Positions 33,789 to 44,900 of a stretch of 64,000 nt of DNA are shown piece after piece (the first letter of the stretch is position 1; each line of letters starts with the position of its first letter). The stretch is from Excoecaria cochinchinensis. Lineage: Eukaryota; Streptophyta; Magnoliopsida; Malpighiales; Euphorbiaceae. Where the stretch lies: assembly GCA_947683425.1 (NCBI GenBank), contig CANTUQ010000109.1:1704501-1768500 (forward strand). Reading direction: 5' to 3'. The translations under genes and the position numbers were made by a program. The notes beneath the pieces were generated by a model. The model worked only from the letters and a program-made list of their open reading frames with translations, was not told the DNA's origin and did not search any database.

Positions 33789-34652
33789 CTGCATCAATAG
33801 ATAAACACAATTAGAAGGAAAACAAAGGCTGGAATGCGCAAATAAAATAGTAGGCTAGCCGAAATTAAGCTAAAACCAATTTGCAGAACATTGAGACTTC
33901 AATGCCACAATGATAAACTTTCACAGTGACAAAGGCCAGCACTTATGATAACAATGCACCCCCTAGTTCCCTTAGTAGCAAATGCACAAAAGAAATATAA
34001 TGGAAAAAATTACAGCATTCTCACTGAATTGCCATACTGCCATATCGTTTACATGCTTAAATGCCCACTCAAATGTTAATCACAGCTCGAGACAAACATA
34101 TTTCAGAGTATATGAAAGCCCAAAAGATGGACCATGGTTGACAGCAACTATATGACAGAGAAAGGTTGAATAATACTCATTTAGGCACTTTGTCAAACAC
34201 TTGGTGAGCATAAACTTTTGTGTATAAATCCAGCATTTCTCATTCAATTGTTACCCACAATTCTTTCAATTATCATCAAGCAATCCATCTATTAAACAAC
34301 GCAACATGATTTAAGGGAATAAAACACTAATTAAATCACCAATTTAGGGCACAGCATACAAATCAAATGAATGCATATAAATCCAGCCACAAACCCAAAA
34401 ATTTCAACAAACACAGCAACAAATCCACAGAATTCGACATTAATCCAGCCAACAATTTCAAATTAAGACACAAAATCCAGCCATTAATTGAAAATTAACA
34501 CATAAAATCCACTTATTTCTTAAAGAAAGAAAGAATTAAGAGAAAAGGAATTGAAAAATACCTAAACCCTAGAACAACAGAAAAATAGAATTAAAAAGAA
34601 GAAACGAATGTAAGAAATGAAAAATAAGAAGAAAAAAATGAAGGGAACTTAC
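33789..34652 (-). other. Putative intron upstream of ORF3
   Basis: On the minus strand CAAGTAAGTT (intron from 34652) and TTGATGCAG (ending at 33789) are good splice signals. They would join an untranslated or short leader to ORF3, which lacks its own ATG. The sequence between is AT-rich and non-coding. Inference from signals only. Confidence 0.45.
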
Positions 34653-34837
34653 TTGAATTGAAGGAATGCTGATCAGATGTGCAAAAGATGCTCTTGAATT
34701 GTGATTTAACCAAATTAAAAACAAGGAATTTCAAAAGCTTTGGGTATCGGGTAGAGAGAGGCGAGAGAGGAAATTTTTGTGTTTAAAAATGCCAAAAAGA
34801 AACTGGCGATGGGGGATTTTAAAAACAGGGTTTTTCG

Positions 34838-35024
34838 TTTTACACGGCGGTATGGAAATACCATACCGCCGTGTAAAACGCTACTAGAATCAGACATTTA
34901 TAAAAAATCACGATTTACACGGCGGTATGGAAATACCATACTGCCGTATAAAATGTTACTGGAATCAAGTTATTAAATGTAAGTTTTACACGGCGGTATG
35001 AGTTTTCCTCACCGCCGTGTAAAA
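34838..35024 (-). promoter_or_regulatory. Three hairpins of the LTR type, upstream of ORF3
   Basis: 34838-34878 has 18-bp perfect arms (TTTTACACGGCGGTATGG and its complement) with a 5-base loop. 34914-34952 is a close copy with a few arm changes. 34984-35024 has 14-bp arms. The arm core TTACACGGCGGT is the same as in the LTR hairpins, although this is internal DNA between integrase and ORF3. The placement suggests an internal promoter or RNA signal for ORF3. Confidence 0.85.
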
Positions 35025-35249
35025 TTATTTTTCAAAAAAAACTCATCCTGAAATAAAGCAGCACTTACTCTAAAAATTTCAGAACATTTTACACTATCCC
35101 CAAAACCATATTTGATCACTAAATGAAAATAAAACTGACCTGAAACTGAAAATAACTAGGTCTATAAAAACAAACTCAAACAAAAGAGAATAAAATTAGA
35201 AATTGTTTTAGTTCTGATTTTTGAGTCTCAGCTAGACTTTGAACTCACC

Positions 35250-36440
35250 TCATTCGTCCTCTAAAGTAATGGTCACCGCTGCAATTTCAACGCGGTTCTC
35301 AAAATAGGGCTTTAATCGATGGCCATTTACCTTAAACTCCTCACTCCCATGGCGCTTTCGGATTGTGATAGCTCTGAAATCAGTCACACTTACAACTTCA
35401 AATGGTCCCGTCGATCGCGACTTCAATTTTCTAGGAAACAACCTTAATCGACTATTGTATAATAGGACTTTCATACCTGGAGTGAATTCCTTTTTGATCA
35501 GTTTCTTGTCGTGCCATTTTTTCGTATTTTCCTTATACTTCTCCTCTTGTTGGTATAACCAAAAGCGTATTTCTTCCAACTCATTCATCTGGGGAAGTCT
35601 CTTCTCACCTGCACTCTTAAGATCAAAATTAAGAAATTTAGTTGCCCAATAAGCTTTGTGTTCAAGTTCGACAGGGAGATGGCATGATTTACCATAGACT
35701 ATCTTAAACGGGGATAACCCTATAGGCGTTTTGAATGCGGTTCTATAGGCCCATAAAGCTTCATCCAGCCTCAAATACCAATCCTTCCTAGATGAATTTA
35801 TAGTCTTTTCTAGGATTGTTTTGAGTTCTTTATTAGAAACCTCAACCTGTCCATTTGCTTGAGCGTGATATGGGGTGGTAATTTTGTGCCTCACACCAAA
35901 TTTTTTCAATAGGGCAGTAAATTGATGATTAACAAAATGCCTGCTCCCATCACTAATTATAGCCTTTGGCGTGCCAAACCTAATGAAAATGTTCCTCCTA
36001 AGGAATTCTAGTACAATTTTGGCATCGCAAGTCTTAGTAGCTATGGCTTCTACCCATTTACTCACATAATCCACAGCTACTAATATATACTCAAACCCAA
36101 AGTATATTGGAAAAGGCCCCATAAAATCTATCCCCCACACATCAAATAATTCCACTTCAAGAATATTGGTTAACGGCATTTCATCTTTCTTAGAAATATT
36201 TCCTACCCGTTGACATCTATCACATGTTTTCACAAAACTTTGAACATCTTTAAACATGGTAGGCCAATAAAAACCAGAAGATAAAATTTTTGATACCGTC
36301 CGATTTGGCCCATGATGGCCACCAGCTTCCCCACTATGACAAGCCTTAATGATTTCTCCTTTTTCTCCATCTGAAATGCACCTTCTTATTACTTGATCGG
36401 CACACAAGCGGAATAAGTACGGGTCGTCCCAAATGTAATG
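35250..36440 (-). pseudogene. pol: Integrase domain of the Athila-like pol
   Basis: The minus strand keeps an open 385-codon frame. In order: an HHCC zinc domain (HSGEAGGHHGPNRT ... FYWPTMFKDVQSFVKTCDRC), the catalytic core with Asp in DVWGIDFMGPFP, Asp in AIISDGSRHFVN and Glu in NGQVEVSNKELK. A C-terminal region with FKIVYGKSCHLPVELEHKAY and GPFEVVSVTDFRAITI follows. This inserts cDNA into the genome in the family. It is the best preserved part of pol. A CAA to TAA type stop (WQ-RKK) separates it from the RNase H side near 36466. Confidence 0.9.
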
Positions 36441-38863
36441 TTTGGCATCAGCTCGCAGCTTCTTCCTTTATTGCCATGTAAAGTCTTTTGGCATAAAGCC
36501 TCCTGCAAGAAAGTTGACTATATTAGCGAACCAAGGAACAGAAATTTCACATGCAAATAAAGCACAGATATGTTCATCAGGAAACAAATCCAAAATTTCC
36601 CCTTCTTCAATGTGTTCACTCTCCAATCTCGATAAATGATCTGCTACAAAATTTTTCGCTCCATTCTTGTCCTTGATTTCCAAATCAAACTCTTACAATA
36701 ACAGCACCCATCTAATCAGCCTTGGCTTGGATTCTTTTTTGGCAAACAAATGCCTCAAAGCTGCATGGTCTTACCACACCACGATTTTTGCTCCCAGCAA
36801 GTATGGTCTGAACTTCTCAAAAGCATGCACAATTGCAAGAAGTTCTTTCTCAGTGGTTGTGTAGTTAACCTGTACTCCTGTCAAGGTATGACTGGCATAA
36901 TAGATTGTACAAAATACTTTATCTCGCCTTTGTCCAAGCACTGCCCCAACTGCAAAATCACTAGCATCACACATCAATTCAAACGGCAAATTCCAATCCG
37001 GAGATATAATTACCGGAGCTGAAATTAGCCGTTGCTTCAAAATTTCAAAAGCTAGCATACATTCACTGTCAAAATGAAAAGGAGCATCTTTCATAAGCAA
37101 ATTTGACAAGGGTTTAGCAATTTTCGAAAAATCTTTGATAAAATGACGATAAAACCCTGCATGCCTTAAGAAACTCCTAATGCCCTTTACACTAGTTGGG
37201 GGTGGCAACTTCTCTATCACCTCTACCTTGGCCTTATCGACCTCTATCCCATTTTCAGAAATTTTATATCCAAGTACAATGCCTTCTCTCACCATAAAGT
37301 GGCATTTTTCCCAATTTATTACTAAGTTGGTTTTTTCACACCTCCCTAGCACTACATCAAGATGCTATAAACAATTTTCAAAGTAAGCCCCATAAATAGT
37401 GAAATCATCCATAAAAATCTCCATAAATTTCTCTATGAAGTCATGAAAATAGCCATCATACACCGCTGAAACGTAGCCGGTGCATTACATAATCCGAATG
37501 GCATTCTCCTATAGGCGAATGTGCCATAAGGGCAAGTAAAAGTTGTTTTCTCTTGGTCTTCAGGGGCTATAAGGATTTGTAAATATCCCGAGTACCCATC
37601 TAAAAAATAATAGAACTTATTACCTGCTAACCTTTTTAACATTTGGTCAATAAATGGCAAGGAAAAATGGTCTTTTCTCGTGGCATTGTTTAACCTTCTG
37701 AAATTAATACAAACTCTCCACCCCGTAACAGTACGAGTTGGAATCAATTCATTCAGCTCATTTTTAACCACAGTCATCCCCCCCTTCTTAGGCACGCACT
37801 GTACTGGGCTAACCCACTTACTGTCAGAAATAGGATAGATAATACCTGAATCAAGGAGTTTCAGTACCTCCTTCTTCACTACCTCTTGCATTGCCGGATT
37901 AAGTCTCCTTTGAGGTTGAACAACCGGCTTACATTCTTCTTCCATCGGAATTCGGTGTGTGCAGTAACTTGGGTCAATCCCCTTCAAATCTGAGGTTTTC
38001 CATCCAATGGCTCCCTTGTGCTTTTTCAGCACCTCAAGCAGCATTTTCTCCTCGATATCTGTCAACAAAGAATAAATGATCACTGGCTTTTTCTCATCTT
38101 CTAAAAATACATATTTTAAATGAGAAGGAAGGGGTTTAAGTTCAGAATTTGAATCCCCCTCTTTTGGTTTAAACTCTTCTTGCTGTACTTCCTCTTTTCC
38201 ATCTTCTTTTTCTACAGCTGCTATTACTTCTCCGTCTATTTTTTCTTCCAATTTTTCATCCGCCAATGAATGTATTAAACTCACATCTGCTGCATCAGCT
38301 CCCAAAACCTTTTCTTGTACTTCCTCTATACACTCATCTACTGCATCCATAAAATAAACAGACTCCTCCACATCACCCAATGGATACTTTTGAGTCTTGT
38401 TCATATCCACCACTACCTTCTCATCATTGAAACTTAATGTGACCGTCTGACCATGTACATCAATCAGCGCCTTTGCTGTATTTAGAAATGGTCTTCCCAC
38501 AATCAATGGTACCTTCCGATCCTCTTCCATTTTCATTACTACAAAATCTACTGGAAAAATAAATTTCTCCACTTTCACCAATAGATCTTCAATCACTCCT
38601 TTGGGTCTCCTTACCGACCTATCTGCAAGTTGGAGTCTCATTCTAGTCTCCTTGAGCTCTCCAAGATTCAGTTTTCTGCAAATAGATTAAGGCATCAAAT
38701 TTATGCTCGCACACAAATCACATAAAGCATTTCCATTAAAATCTTCACCAATTGCACAGGGTAGAGTGAAACTACCTGGATCCTCCAATTTTTCAGGAAT
38801 TTTGTTCATTATCAATGCACTGCAATTTTCTGTAAGCTGCACAGTTCCATGCCCTTCTAATTT
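36441..38863 (-). pseudogene. pol: Protease and reverse transcriptase-RNase H region of the Athila-like pol
   Basis: The protease active site near 38715 reads ALCDLCASINLMP, where the family has DLGAS: the active-site Gly is Cys and a stop follows. The next frame (38641-37433) covers the rest of protease (VPLIVGRPFL) and the reverse transcriptase fingers and palm (WRVCINFRRLNNATRKDHF; FYYFLDGYSGY; YGTFAYRRMPFGLCNAPATF). A 1-base frameshift near 37450 precedes the MDD catalytic motif (about 37400-37415). Another stop near 37367 precedes the next frame (37352-36771) with GYKISENGIEVDKAKVE and the RNase H motifs CDASDFAVGAVLGQ and TTTEKELLAIVHAF. Two more stops break the RNase H C-terminus. Confidence 0.88.
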
Positions 38864-40791
38864 CTATTTATTGGAACATAATTCTTTCATGAATTTAGCA
38901 TAGTTAGGCATGTGAGCTAAAGCTTCAGCAAATGGTAGATTAATATGTAGTTTCTTAAACATTTCTAAAAATCTAGCCAATTGCTCATTTTTCTTTTCCT
39001 TTTTAGCTACTGCAGGAAATGGCAATCTATTGATATCAAGATCCTCTACTCTAGGATTCACTATACTTTTACCCTTATCATTTTTAGGAGTGTTTTCATT
39101 AACCTCTACCTTAGAATCAGGATTACTTAGCTCCCGTGTTGGCTCCTTCTTACTTGTGGATGGTGAAGAATTTTTACCTTGGTCCTCTCTTGGTGCCATC
39201 TCTCTGCCACTTCTCAACATGATTGCTTTCGCCTCTTCCTTAGGATTTCGGTCCACATTTGATGGAAATGTTCCTGGTTGTCTTTGAGACACAGAATTTG
39301 CAAGCTGTCCCAATTGAGTTTCTAAATTTCTCATTGATGCGTCTTGATTTCGGTTCCATTGTTCTTGAGATTTCCACCTTGTTTCTTGATTAGACATAAA
39401 TTGTTGCTGGCTATTCACAAATTACTGTTGACTGTTTATGAAATTGGCCAACATATCTTTAAGTTTTGGCTTCTTTTCTTGAACAGGTGGCCTTGGTTGA
39501 TATCCCAGTGGGTGATAAGTTTGAGAATGGGATTGGTTTGAACCATGCCCTTGGTTATAGTTCGATGGATATGGTGCTTGGTATTGAGTGGATGATTGAT
39601 GTTGGTATGACTGATTGTGGTTATGATGCATGTTTTGATTGAAAGGGCCTCTCCCTTGTGGTTGAGAAGATGACGCATTCTGATTTCCATCTTTCCAAGA
39701 GAAGTTAGGATGGTTCCTCCAACCTGGGTTATAAGTGTTGCTGTAAGGGTCATTCCTGCGGTAGTCTCCTACAGCATTTACATCTCCCATGGTTCCACCT
39801 TCTTGACTATATTGACCGCTTTCATACTGCCCACTCTCTTGAGAGACTGAGGACACATTTCGAACCTTCAATCCACTCATCTCCTTCTGCATTGATTCTA
39901 TCTGTGCCTTCAGCATTGATACTTCATCCACATTGTGTATTCCTTGCCTTTTTGGAATTGCTCTAGGAACAGCCCATTGAGCATCATTTGCTGCCATCTC
40001 ATCCAACATAGAAAAGCTTCTTCTGGCAACCTATTCAAAAAGGAACCTCCTGATGATGCATCCAAAAGTGACCTTGTCTGTGGGGTAACTCCAGCATAGA
40101 ATAAAGTCATCAATTGATATACAGCTATCTCATGGTGCGGACAGCTTCTCAATAATCTCCTAAATCTTTCCCAAGCCTCATGAAAAGGCTCTTCATTCAT
40201 TTGAGAAAAACCCATGATGCTGTTACGAATTCTTGCAGTCTTGGTGGGAGGAAAAAATTTCATTAAAAATTTCTCTTGTAATTGCTCCCACGATCTTATT
40301 GATTGACTTGGTAACATCTGCAACCAATCCCTTGCTTTTCCAATCAAAGTAAATGGGAACAATTTCAACCTTACTGCGTCAGAAGTGACACCCGGTATCT
40401 GAACTGTGTCACTAACCACCAAAAATATATCTAAATGATGTGCAGGATCCTCCAATTCTGATCCTGAAAACTGGTTTCTTTGCACCATAGTAATGGTTGT
40501 TGGTTTGAGTTCAAATTGCATTCCTCTAGGCAACACAATTGTCCTGTGATTCTCATTCCATCTAGGTACAGCATAGTCTCTTATTGTCCTTTGCCTTGGG
40601 ACTTCTTCTCCATAGTTACCCGGCATCTCTTCTTGTGCTCGTGGCACTTGTTCATTCTCGGGAGGAATTTCATCAATAGGAAGAGGATCGTTGTCCATGA
40701 TGTTATCTCTGTTGGCTCTCCTGCGTTGATGTAAAGTTCTCTCGATCTCAGGGTCGTAGGGTGCTACTTTTTCTTGCCTCAATCTGCTCAT
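38864..40791 (-). pseudogene. gag: Gag region of the Athila-like element
   Basis: The ATG at 40791 opens MSRLRQEKVAPYDPE. The capsid domain follows: FPFTLIGKARDWLQMLPSQS, WEQLQEKFLMKFFPP, FHEAWERFRRLLRSCPHH and FYAGVTPQTRSLLDASSGGS. A frameshift near 40010 shifts the rest into another frame. That frame is rich in Gln/Asn/His (39950-39430), passes an in-frame TAA at about 39421, and continues through LRSGREMAPRE and FAEALAHMPNYAKFMKELCS. No CCHC knuckle is evident. Confidence 0.85.
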
Positions 40792-40882
40792 ACACCACAA
40801 CTACCTGAAAAGAATAAAAAATAATAAAATCAGAAAACTAATAACACATACAAATAAGAATCAAAACTTACTAACAACACCA

Positions 40883-40902
40883 GATCCCCGGCAACGGCGC
40901 CA
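40883..40902 (-). other. Primer-binding site (tRNA-Asp)
   Basis: The plus strand reads GATCCCCGGCAACGGCGCCA, matching from memory the 3' end of plant tRNA-Asp(GUC) over 20 bases. The minus-strand RNA would therefore pair with that tRNA. It lies six bases inside the 5' LTR. This is a primer site, not a tRNA gene. Confidence 0.9.
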
Positions 40903-40908
40903 AAAACT

Positions 40909-42494
40909 TGACGCAACCTCAGCAAGTGTACTGAATCGGCAAGTAATATAGTGATGTATAATTAAGACCACAAGTTATTGAATCCAAGGGACTGAGTTGC
41001 GTAAATTTTGGCAATTAAATGTATGCTAAAGAATTCCCAATTGTTTGATGTGATGAATTTTTTTTTTAAGTAAAAATTAAGGACTGTAATTGATAAAATA
41101 ACAAATTCAAGAATATTAAAAGACTCAATACCAATACAGATTTAATGAAATAACTGAAAGATCTTGCCAAGGAATACTCATCCTCCCCAATAATGCCATG
41201 TAAATACTCAAACGCATCAATCACATATGCAGATCAGTGAACAACCTAGCCTATACCATAGCCTGCCTTTCGGATCCAGCTTCTCTAACACATGTACTTA
41301 CCATCCCGGATTCAGCACATATTTTAGCATCGAAACAAGTCTTAAGTCCTAAGCTTAGATGATCCTACCATCCCGGATTCAGATATCAAAACTCAATTAT
41401 CTTCTACAATTCTGAAACTATTAAAATAGAGATCCACAGATTTAACTACCATCCCGGATTCATCAAATCAATGAAAATCGATAGAAATAGAACAGAGTAT
41501 GTGTAAGTTCATGAAACAAATTACAATCAAAGATTATCACGGTAGATCCATCTCAAACTTGTATTAATTTCAATAACAAATAGATTAATTCAGAGAAGAT
41601 AAAACTGAAGCATATGTATAAATCAATCCACACAAAGCATTCACATGGTTATTGGGGATTCAAGACATCCCTTAACAAGAAAAGGAACTACTCACTCATC
41701 ATTGAAATAAAAACGAAATTAAATAGAGAGAAGTTGATATTACCCATTTGAGATCTGAAAATGAAATTCTTACAATAATCCAAAATGACGTTCTTCAACT
41801 GAATCAGCTAATAAGACATCTAAAATGAATAATAAATTCTCCAATTCCCCAAAACTCTCCAGATCTCCCCACTGAATAATTAAATATCAAAATATATGAA
41901 AAATCTAAACTTAGGTTGCAGAGAAAATAAAATGAAATCTCCCTTTCGATCCCAGAAAAATTGACCTTCATAATGTCTAACTTCAGTCCCTAAATAACCG
42001 TTCAAAGTCAAAAGGTGGCCTCAAAGTCTTCGATTTTGTGCAGATCTTGTTTATATGCATGTTACACGGCGGTATGGGAGTCTATCACCGCCGTGTAAAT
42101 GGCTTCTGGTCAACAAATTTGAATTTTTGCTCCCCGTGTCCAGCGCCGCAAATGTTGGTAAATTACGCATTACACGGCGGTATGAGAATACCTCACCGCT
42201 GTGTAACTACTTACGTAAGTGATGATTCCCGTTGTACACAGCAGTATGGAAGTTCCTTACCGCCGTATAGTGCCCTTCTGCTGCAGTTTGTTATTTTCAT
42301 TTCACACGGCGGTGAGGAAGAACCTTACCGCCGTGTTAGCTACCTAAAAACGCCAAAAATAACATAAAATCTCACTTTAGTATATCAGACAATATCTAAT
42401 AAAACTTTAACAAAAATATACTGAAATAGGAACTTCTAAACTCAAAAGTAAGCTGGAAATTCATATAAAAACAACATATATTTTGAACTTATCA
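40909..42494 (-). repeat. 5' LTR of the Athila-like element
   Basis: It is 1586 bp, starting TGATAAGTTC on the minus strand at 42494 and ending GCGTCA at 40909. The TATA box ATATAAACA lies near 42050-42058, next to the hairpin array. This copy has accumulated more changes in hairpin arms than the 3' LTR, for example CACAGCAGTATGG for CACGGCGGTATGG. Confidence 0.92.
42062..42336 (-). repeat. Four-hairpin array in the 5' LTR
   Basis: The hairpins at 42062-42098, 42170-42206, 42235-42269 and 42304-42336 correspond one to one with those of the 3' LTR. The second and third have lost perfect pairing through CpG-to-TpG/CpA-type changes. Confidence 0.9.
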
Positions 42495-42713
42495 TCATGC
42501 AAACCAGACATTGGATAACCTAAATTGGGGCTTCATTAAGAGCAACGGTATGCCTTACACCTTAAAGTTGTGGGTGTTTATTACAATCATATTATATATT
42601 GTCAAACATGTTATTAATGTTTTATAAAAATGTTTCTTATATGCATATAGGATGGTGGCATTGAACGATTGTACCATAAATGCCCTCATCATCAAATCAA
42701 GACGAATTTTTAA
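42495..42713 (+). pseudogene. PMD pseudogene copy C, part 2
   Basis: Right after the Athila-like element, and sharing the TCATG duplication, the PMD exon resumes: (V)MQTRHWIT-IGASLRAT. This matches RTRRWITLLGASMGAS of copy A, up to a donor at 42548 (GTATGCC). An acceptor (GCATATAG) at 42650 opens the last exon (DGGIERLYHK). That exon breaks off near 42713, where minus-strand MULE sequence begins. Confidence 0.8.
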
Positions 42714-44205
42714 ACTTATTTCTCTTAAACTCCATTTTCACCCATCTTTAGCCTTTGCACACCTCACAACCTAGTATGTTGGCTTAGATTCAACAGCATT
42801 AAAGCCAATATTTCTTATAATGGAGTAATTCATGACAGAAGATTTGACATCATCTTTGTTATTGAAAACCAAACCTACATAGAACTTTAAGCTACCATTA
42901 CAAGTCAATAAACAAACACATTTTGATAGATCAACTTATGAAGCGTTAAAGTCAATATCTATATAATGTTACATGAAAAGTTAAAGTTGGACACATTTGT
43001 GTCCTCACTAAATTCTTTCCTTAAATTATCCACGTTTAACCTCCTTATTCCATGTGTGACATCCACTGATGCTAATGGATTGACATACAAAGCATCCTCT
43101 GACTCATCAACAGTACCAAATTTAGAGTCATCATTATCATCACTTATACACCAATGCTCAACCTCAAGATCATCATTATGAGATAGATATTCATTATTCA
43201 ATACCTTATCTATGAATTTATCTATAACTCACAAATTGATCGGCGGCACATTTTCAATTTAATTACCATCTCTATGATTGACAAACCATTTAGGCTGTGG
43301 TCTTTAACTAATTGATCGTCATGGTCGATTGTGTCTTGAATTGTGACTTGCCTATGATCCACATAGGTCCCTTCATTTGCACAATTATTTTGTATGATGC
43401 AGTAAATCAACATATCTATGACTAATAAATCAACAAAGCTGACTAGGACCTGCATTTGGCCACTAGCTCACTGATCATTATGGTCAACTGCATCTTGAAC
43501 TGTGACTTGCCTCTACTCTAGATGGGTCAGCAAAACTCCCTTCATCTATGCAATTGTTTTGTTTGATACTAAATTGACCAAGTAAATCACCATCTCTGTG
43601 ACTTACAGACTGTCTAGGGTGTTTATGACCTATATCTGGCCATTGGCTAACTAATCGTCGTGGTCAATTGTGTCCTACATTGTAAATTGTATATTTACCA
43701 AACTAATAAACAATATTCCACTAGTCACCATATATATTGGGTTCTCTACCAAAAATGAATTGAGAAACTATATCAACATCTTGTTGACTAATAAACTGCT
43801 TAGACTAATTAGGATTGACATCATGTACACAGAACTGTTGAGTCGCCTCAATGTTACCCACGTGTAGTGCCTCATTTGTCTCTAGACTACTAAGAGCATA
43901 CTAGGTAAATTAGCTCCTGCATCACACCGAGCTACTATAATAATTAATTCTACCAATATGTTATTGTCCTAACTCCTTAAATTTTCATATATATCATCTC
44001 AATGTTGTCATTCTCCTTCAAATCCATCGATATCCACATAATGGACATCGACTGTATATTAGACTTTTATATATAATTCTAAACTTAGTTTAACACATAT
44101 TTTATGGACCAGTTCAACAAAATTTAGCTTATTTTTAATCCCCATTCTCCTTGTAGTAGCATTTAGACCAGAAACATCATTCTATAACTTATTTGCCTTC
44201 CTCAT
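42714..44205 (-). pseudogene. MULE transposase N-terminal part, copy C (catalytic half missing)
   Basis: From about 44205 leftwards the minus strand matches MULE copy B. It gives the N-terminal AAATAAGTTAT...GGTCTAAATGC region, then the acidic segment NNEYLSHNDDLEVEHW and LYVNPLASVDVTHG (43201-42959). The Mutator DNA-binding region follows (FNNKDDVKSSV-like, ending RCAKAKDG) near 42870-42720. The DDE core, SWIM finger and C-terminus are absent because the PMD copy C exon follows directly. Multiple stops and frameshifts. Confidence 0.75.
43300..43700 (-). repeat. Degenerate tandem repeat in MULE copy C, units about 160-180 bp
   Basis: GATCGTCATGGTCGATTGTG at 43314, GATCATTATGGTCAACTGCA at 43473 and AATCGTCGTGGTCAATTGTG at 43653 mark three diverged units, with further similarity around them (TTGAATTGTGACTTGCCT). 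They occupy the low-complexity linker of the N-terminal half. Confidence 0.6.
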
Positions 44206-44548
44206 CTAAACAAAAAAAAATGATAGATGCATACATCTTATAGTTACCTATAAATCAAAAATATAAAAATAAATATTTAGTTGTTATTAATTTTCACAAT
44301 TATATGATATAATAGTAAATTAAAAGAATCAAAAATAAGATGTAAATAATAATTTATCTTTATTACGTATTATAAAAGAATATACAATAATCATAAATTC
44401 ACTATATTTATATTCTACTAAGTATGTCATAATTAACTTTAACCTATCTGTACAATTATGGGGACTTTTTTTACTAATAATGTGTTTATGAAACTTATTT
44501 TGAGTTTTAAGGTGGTTTGAAAGTTATTTGGGGATTTGGAATTTTTCA

Positions 44549-44900
44549 CATTTTCGCAGAGAAACATTGCAAAAATGGAAAGTGGGGTGAAATAATCTGC
44601 TATCATTTCCGCAAATGTACTTTTGCGGAAATGGAACAGGGCCCCGCCATATGCACTTCCATTTCCGCAAAGAAAATTTGCGAAAATGGCAGTGGGCCGC
44701 TTCACCACCAATAATATCCACTTTCATTTAGGTAAGGTATCTTTACGAAAATGGAAGGTGGCCGACCAATTGCGCAGAATTGTGTAATAATTAATTCCTA
44801 TTTTCGCAGTGATAATATGTAGAAATAGGCACTTTTTTTCCCTTCTTTCGCTCAATTATGAAAGAGTTTAAAAAAAAGTGACCGAAATGTAGTATAAATA
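44549..44900 (+). promoter_or_regulatory. Five-hairpin cluster followed by a TATA box, upstream of MULE copy B
   Basis: Hairpins lie at 44549-44577, 44604-44633 (12-bp perfect arms CATTTCCGCAAA/TTTGCGGAAATG), 44659-44689 (13-bp arms, one mismatch), 44719-44761 and 44797-44829. All have related arms of the form CATTTYCGCAAA. TATAAATA follows at 44893-44900 and the MULE leader exon begins soon after, with a donor (GTAAGTA) near 45032. The MULE copy C 5' end lies on the other side, pointing away. Confidence 0.8.

Larger units (their letters stand above)
29184..42494 (-). mobile_element. Athila-like Ty3/gypsy retrotransposon with an env-position ORF, 13.3 kb
   Basis: On the minus strand the order is 5' LTR (42494-40909), tRNA-Asp primer site, gag, protease, reverse transcriptase-RNase H, integrase, an intergenic region with hairpins, an extra ORF in the env position, a polypurine tract and 3' LTR (30767-29184). 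The LTRs start TGATAAGTTC and end GCGTCA. The target duplication TCATG (29179-29183 and 42495-42499) is perfect. The tRNA-Asp primer, integrase type and third ORF match the Athila lineage. Pol and the other ORFs carry stops and frameshifts, so the copy is dead. I count about 33 substitutions plus a few 1-bp indels between the LTRs (about 2%). It is inserted in an exon of PMD copy C. Confidence 0.92.

Noticed and set aside
40883..40902. tRNA-Asp gene
   Set aside because: Only the 3' 20 bases of the tRNA match; position next to the LTR shows it is a primer-binding site.
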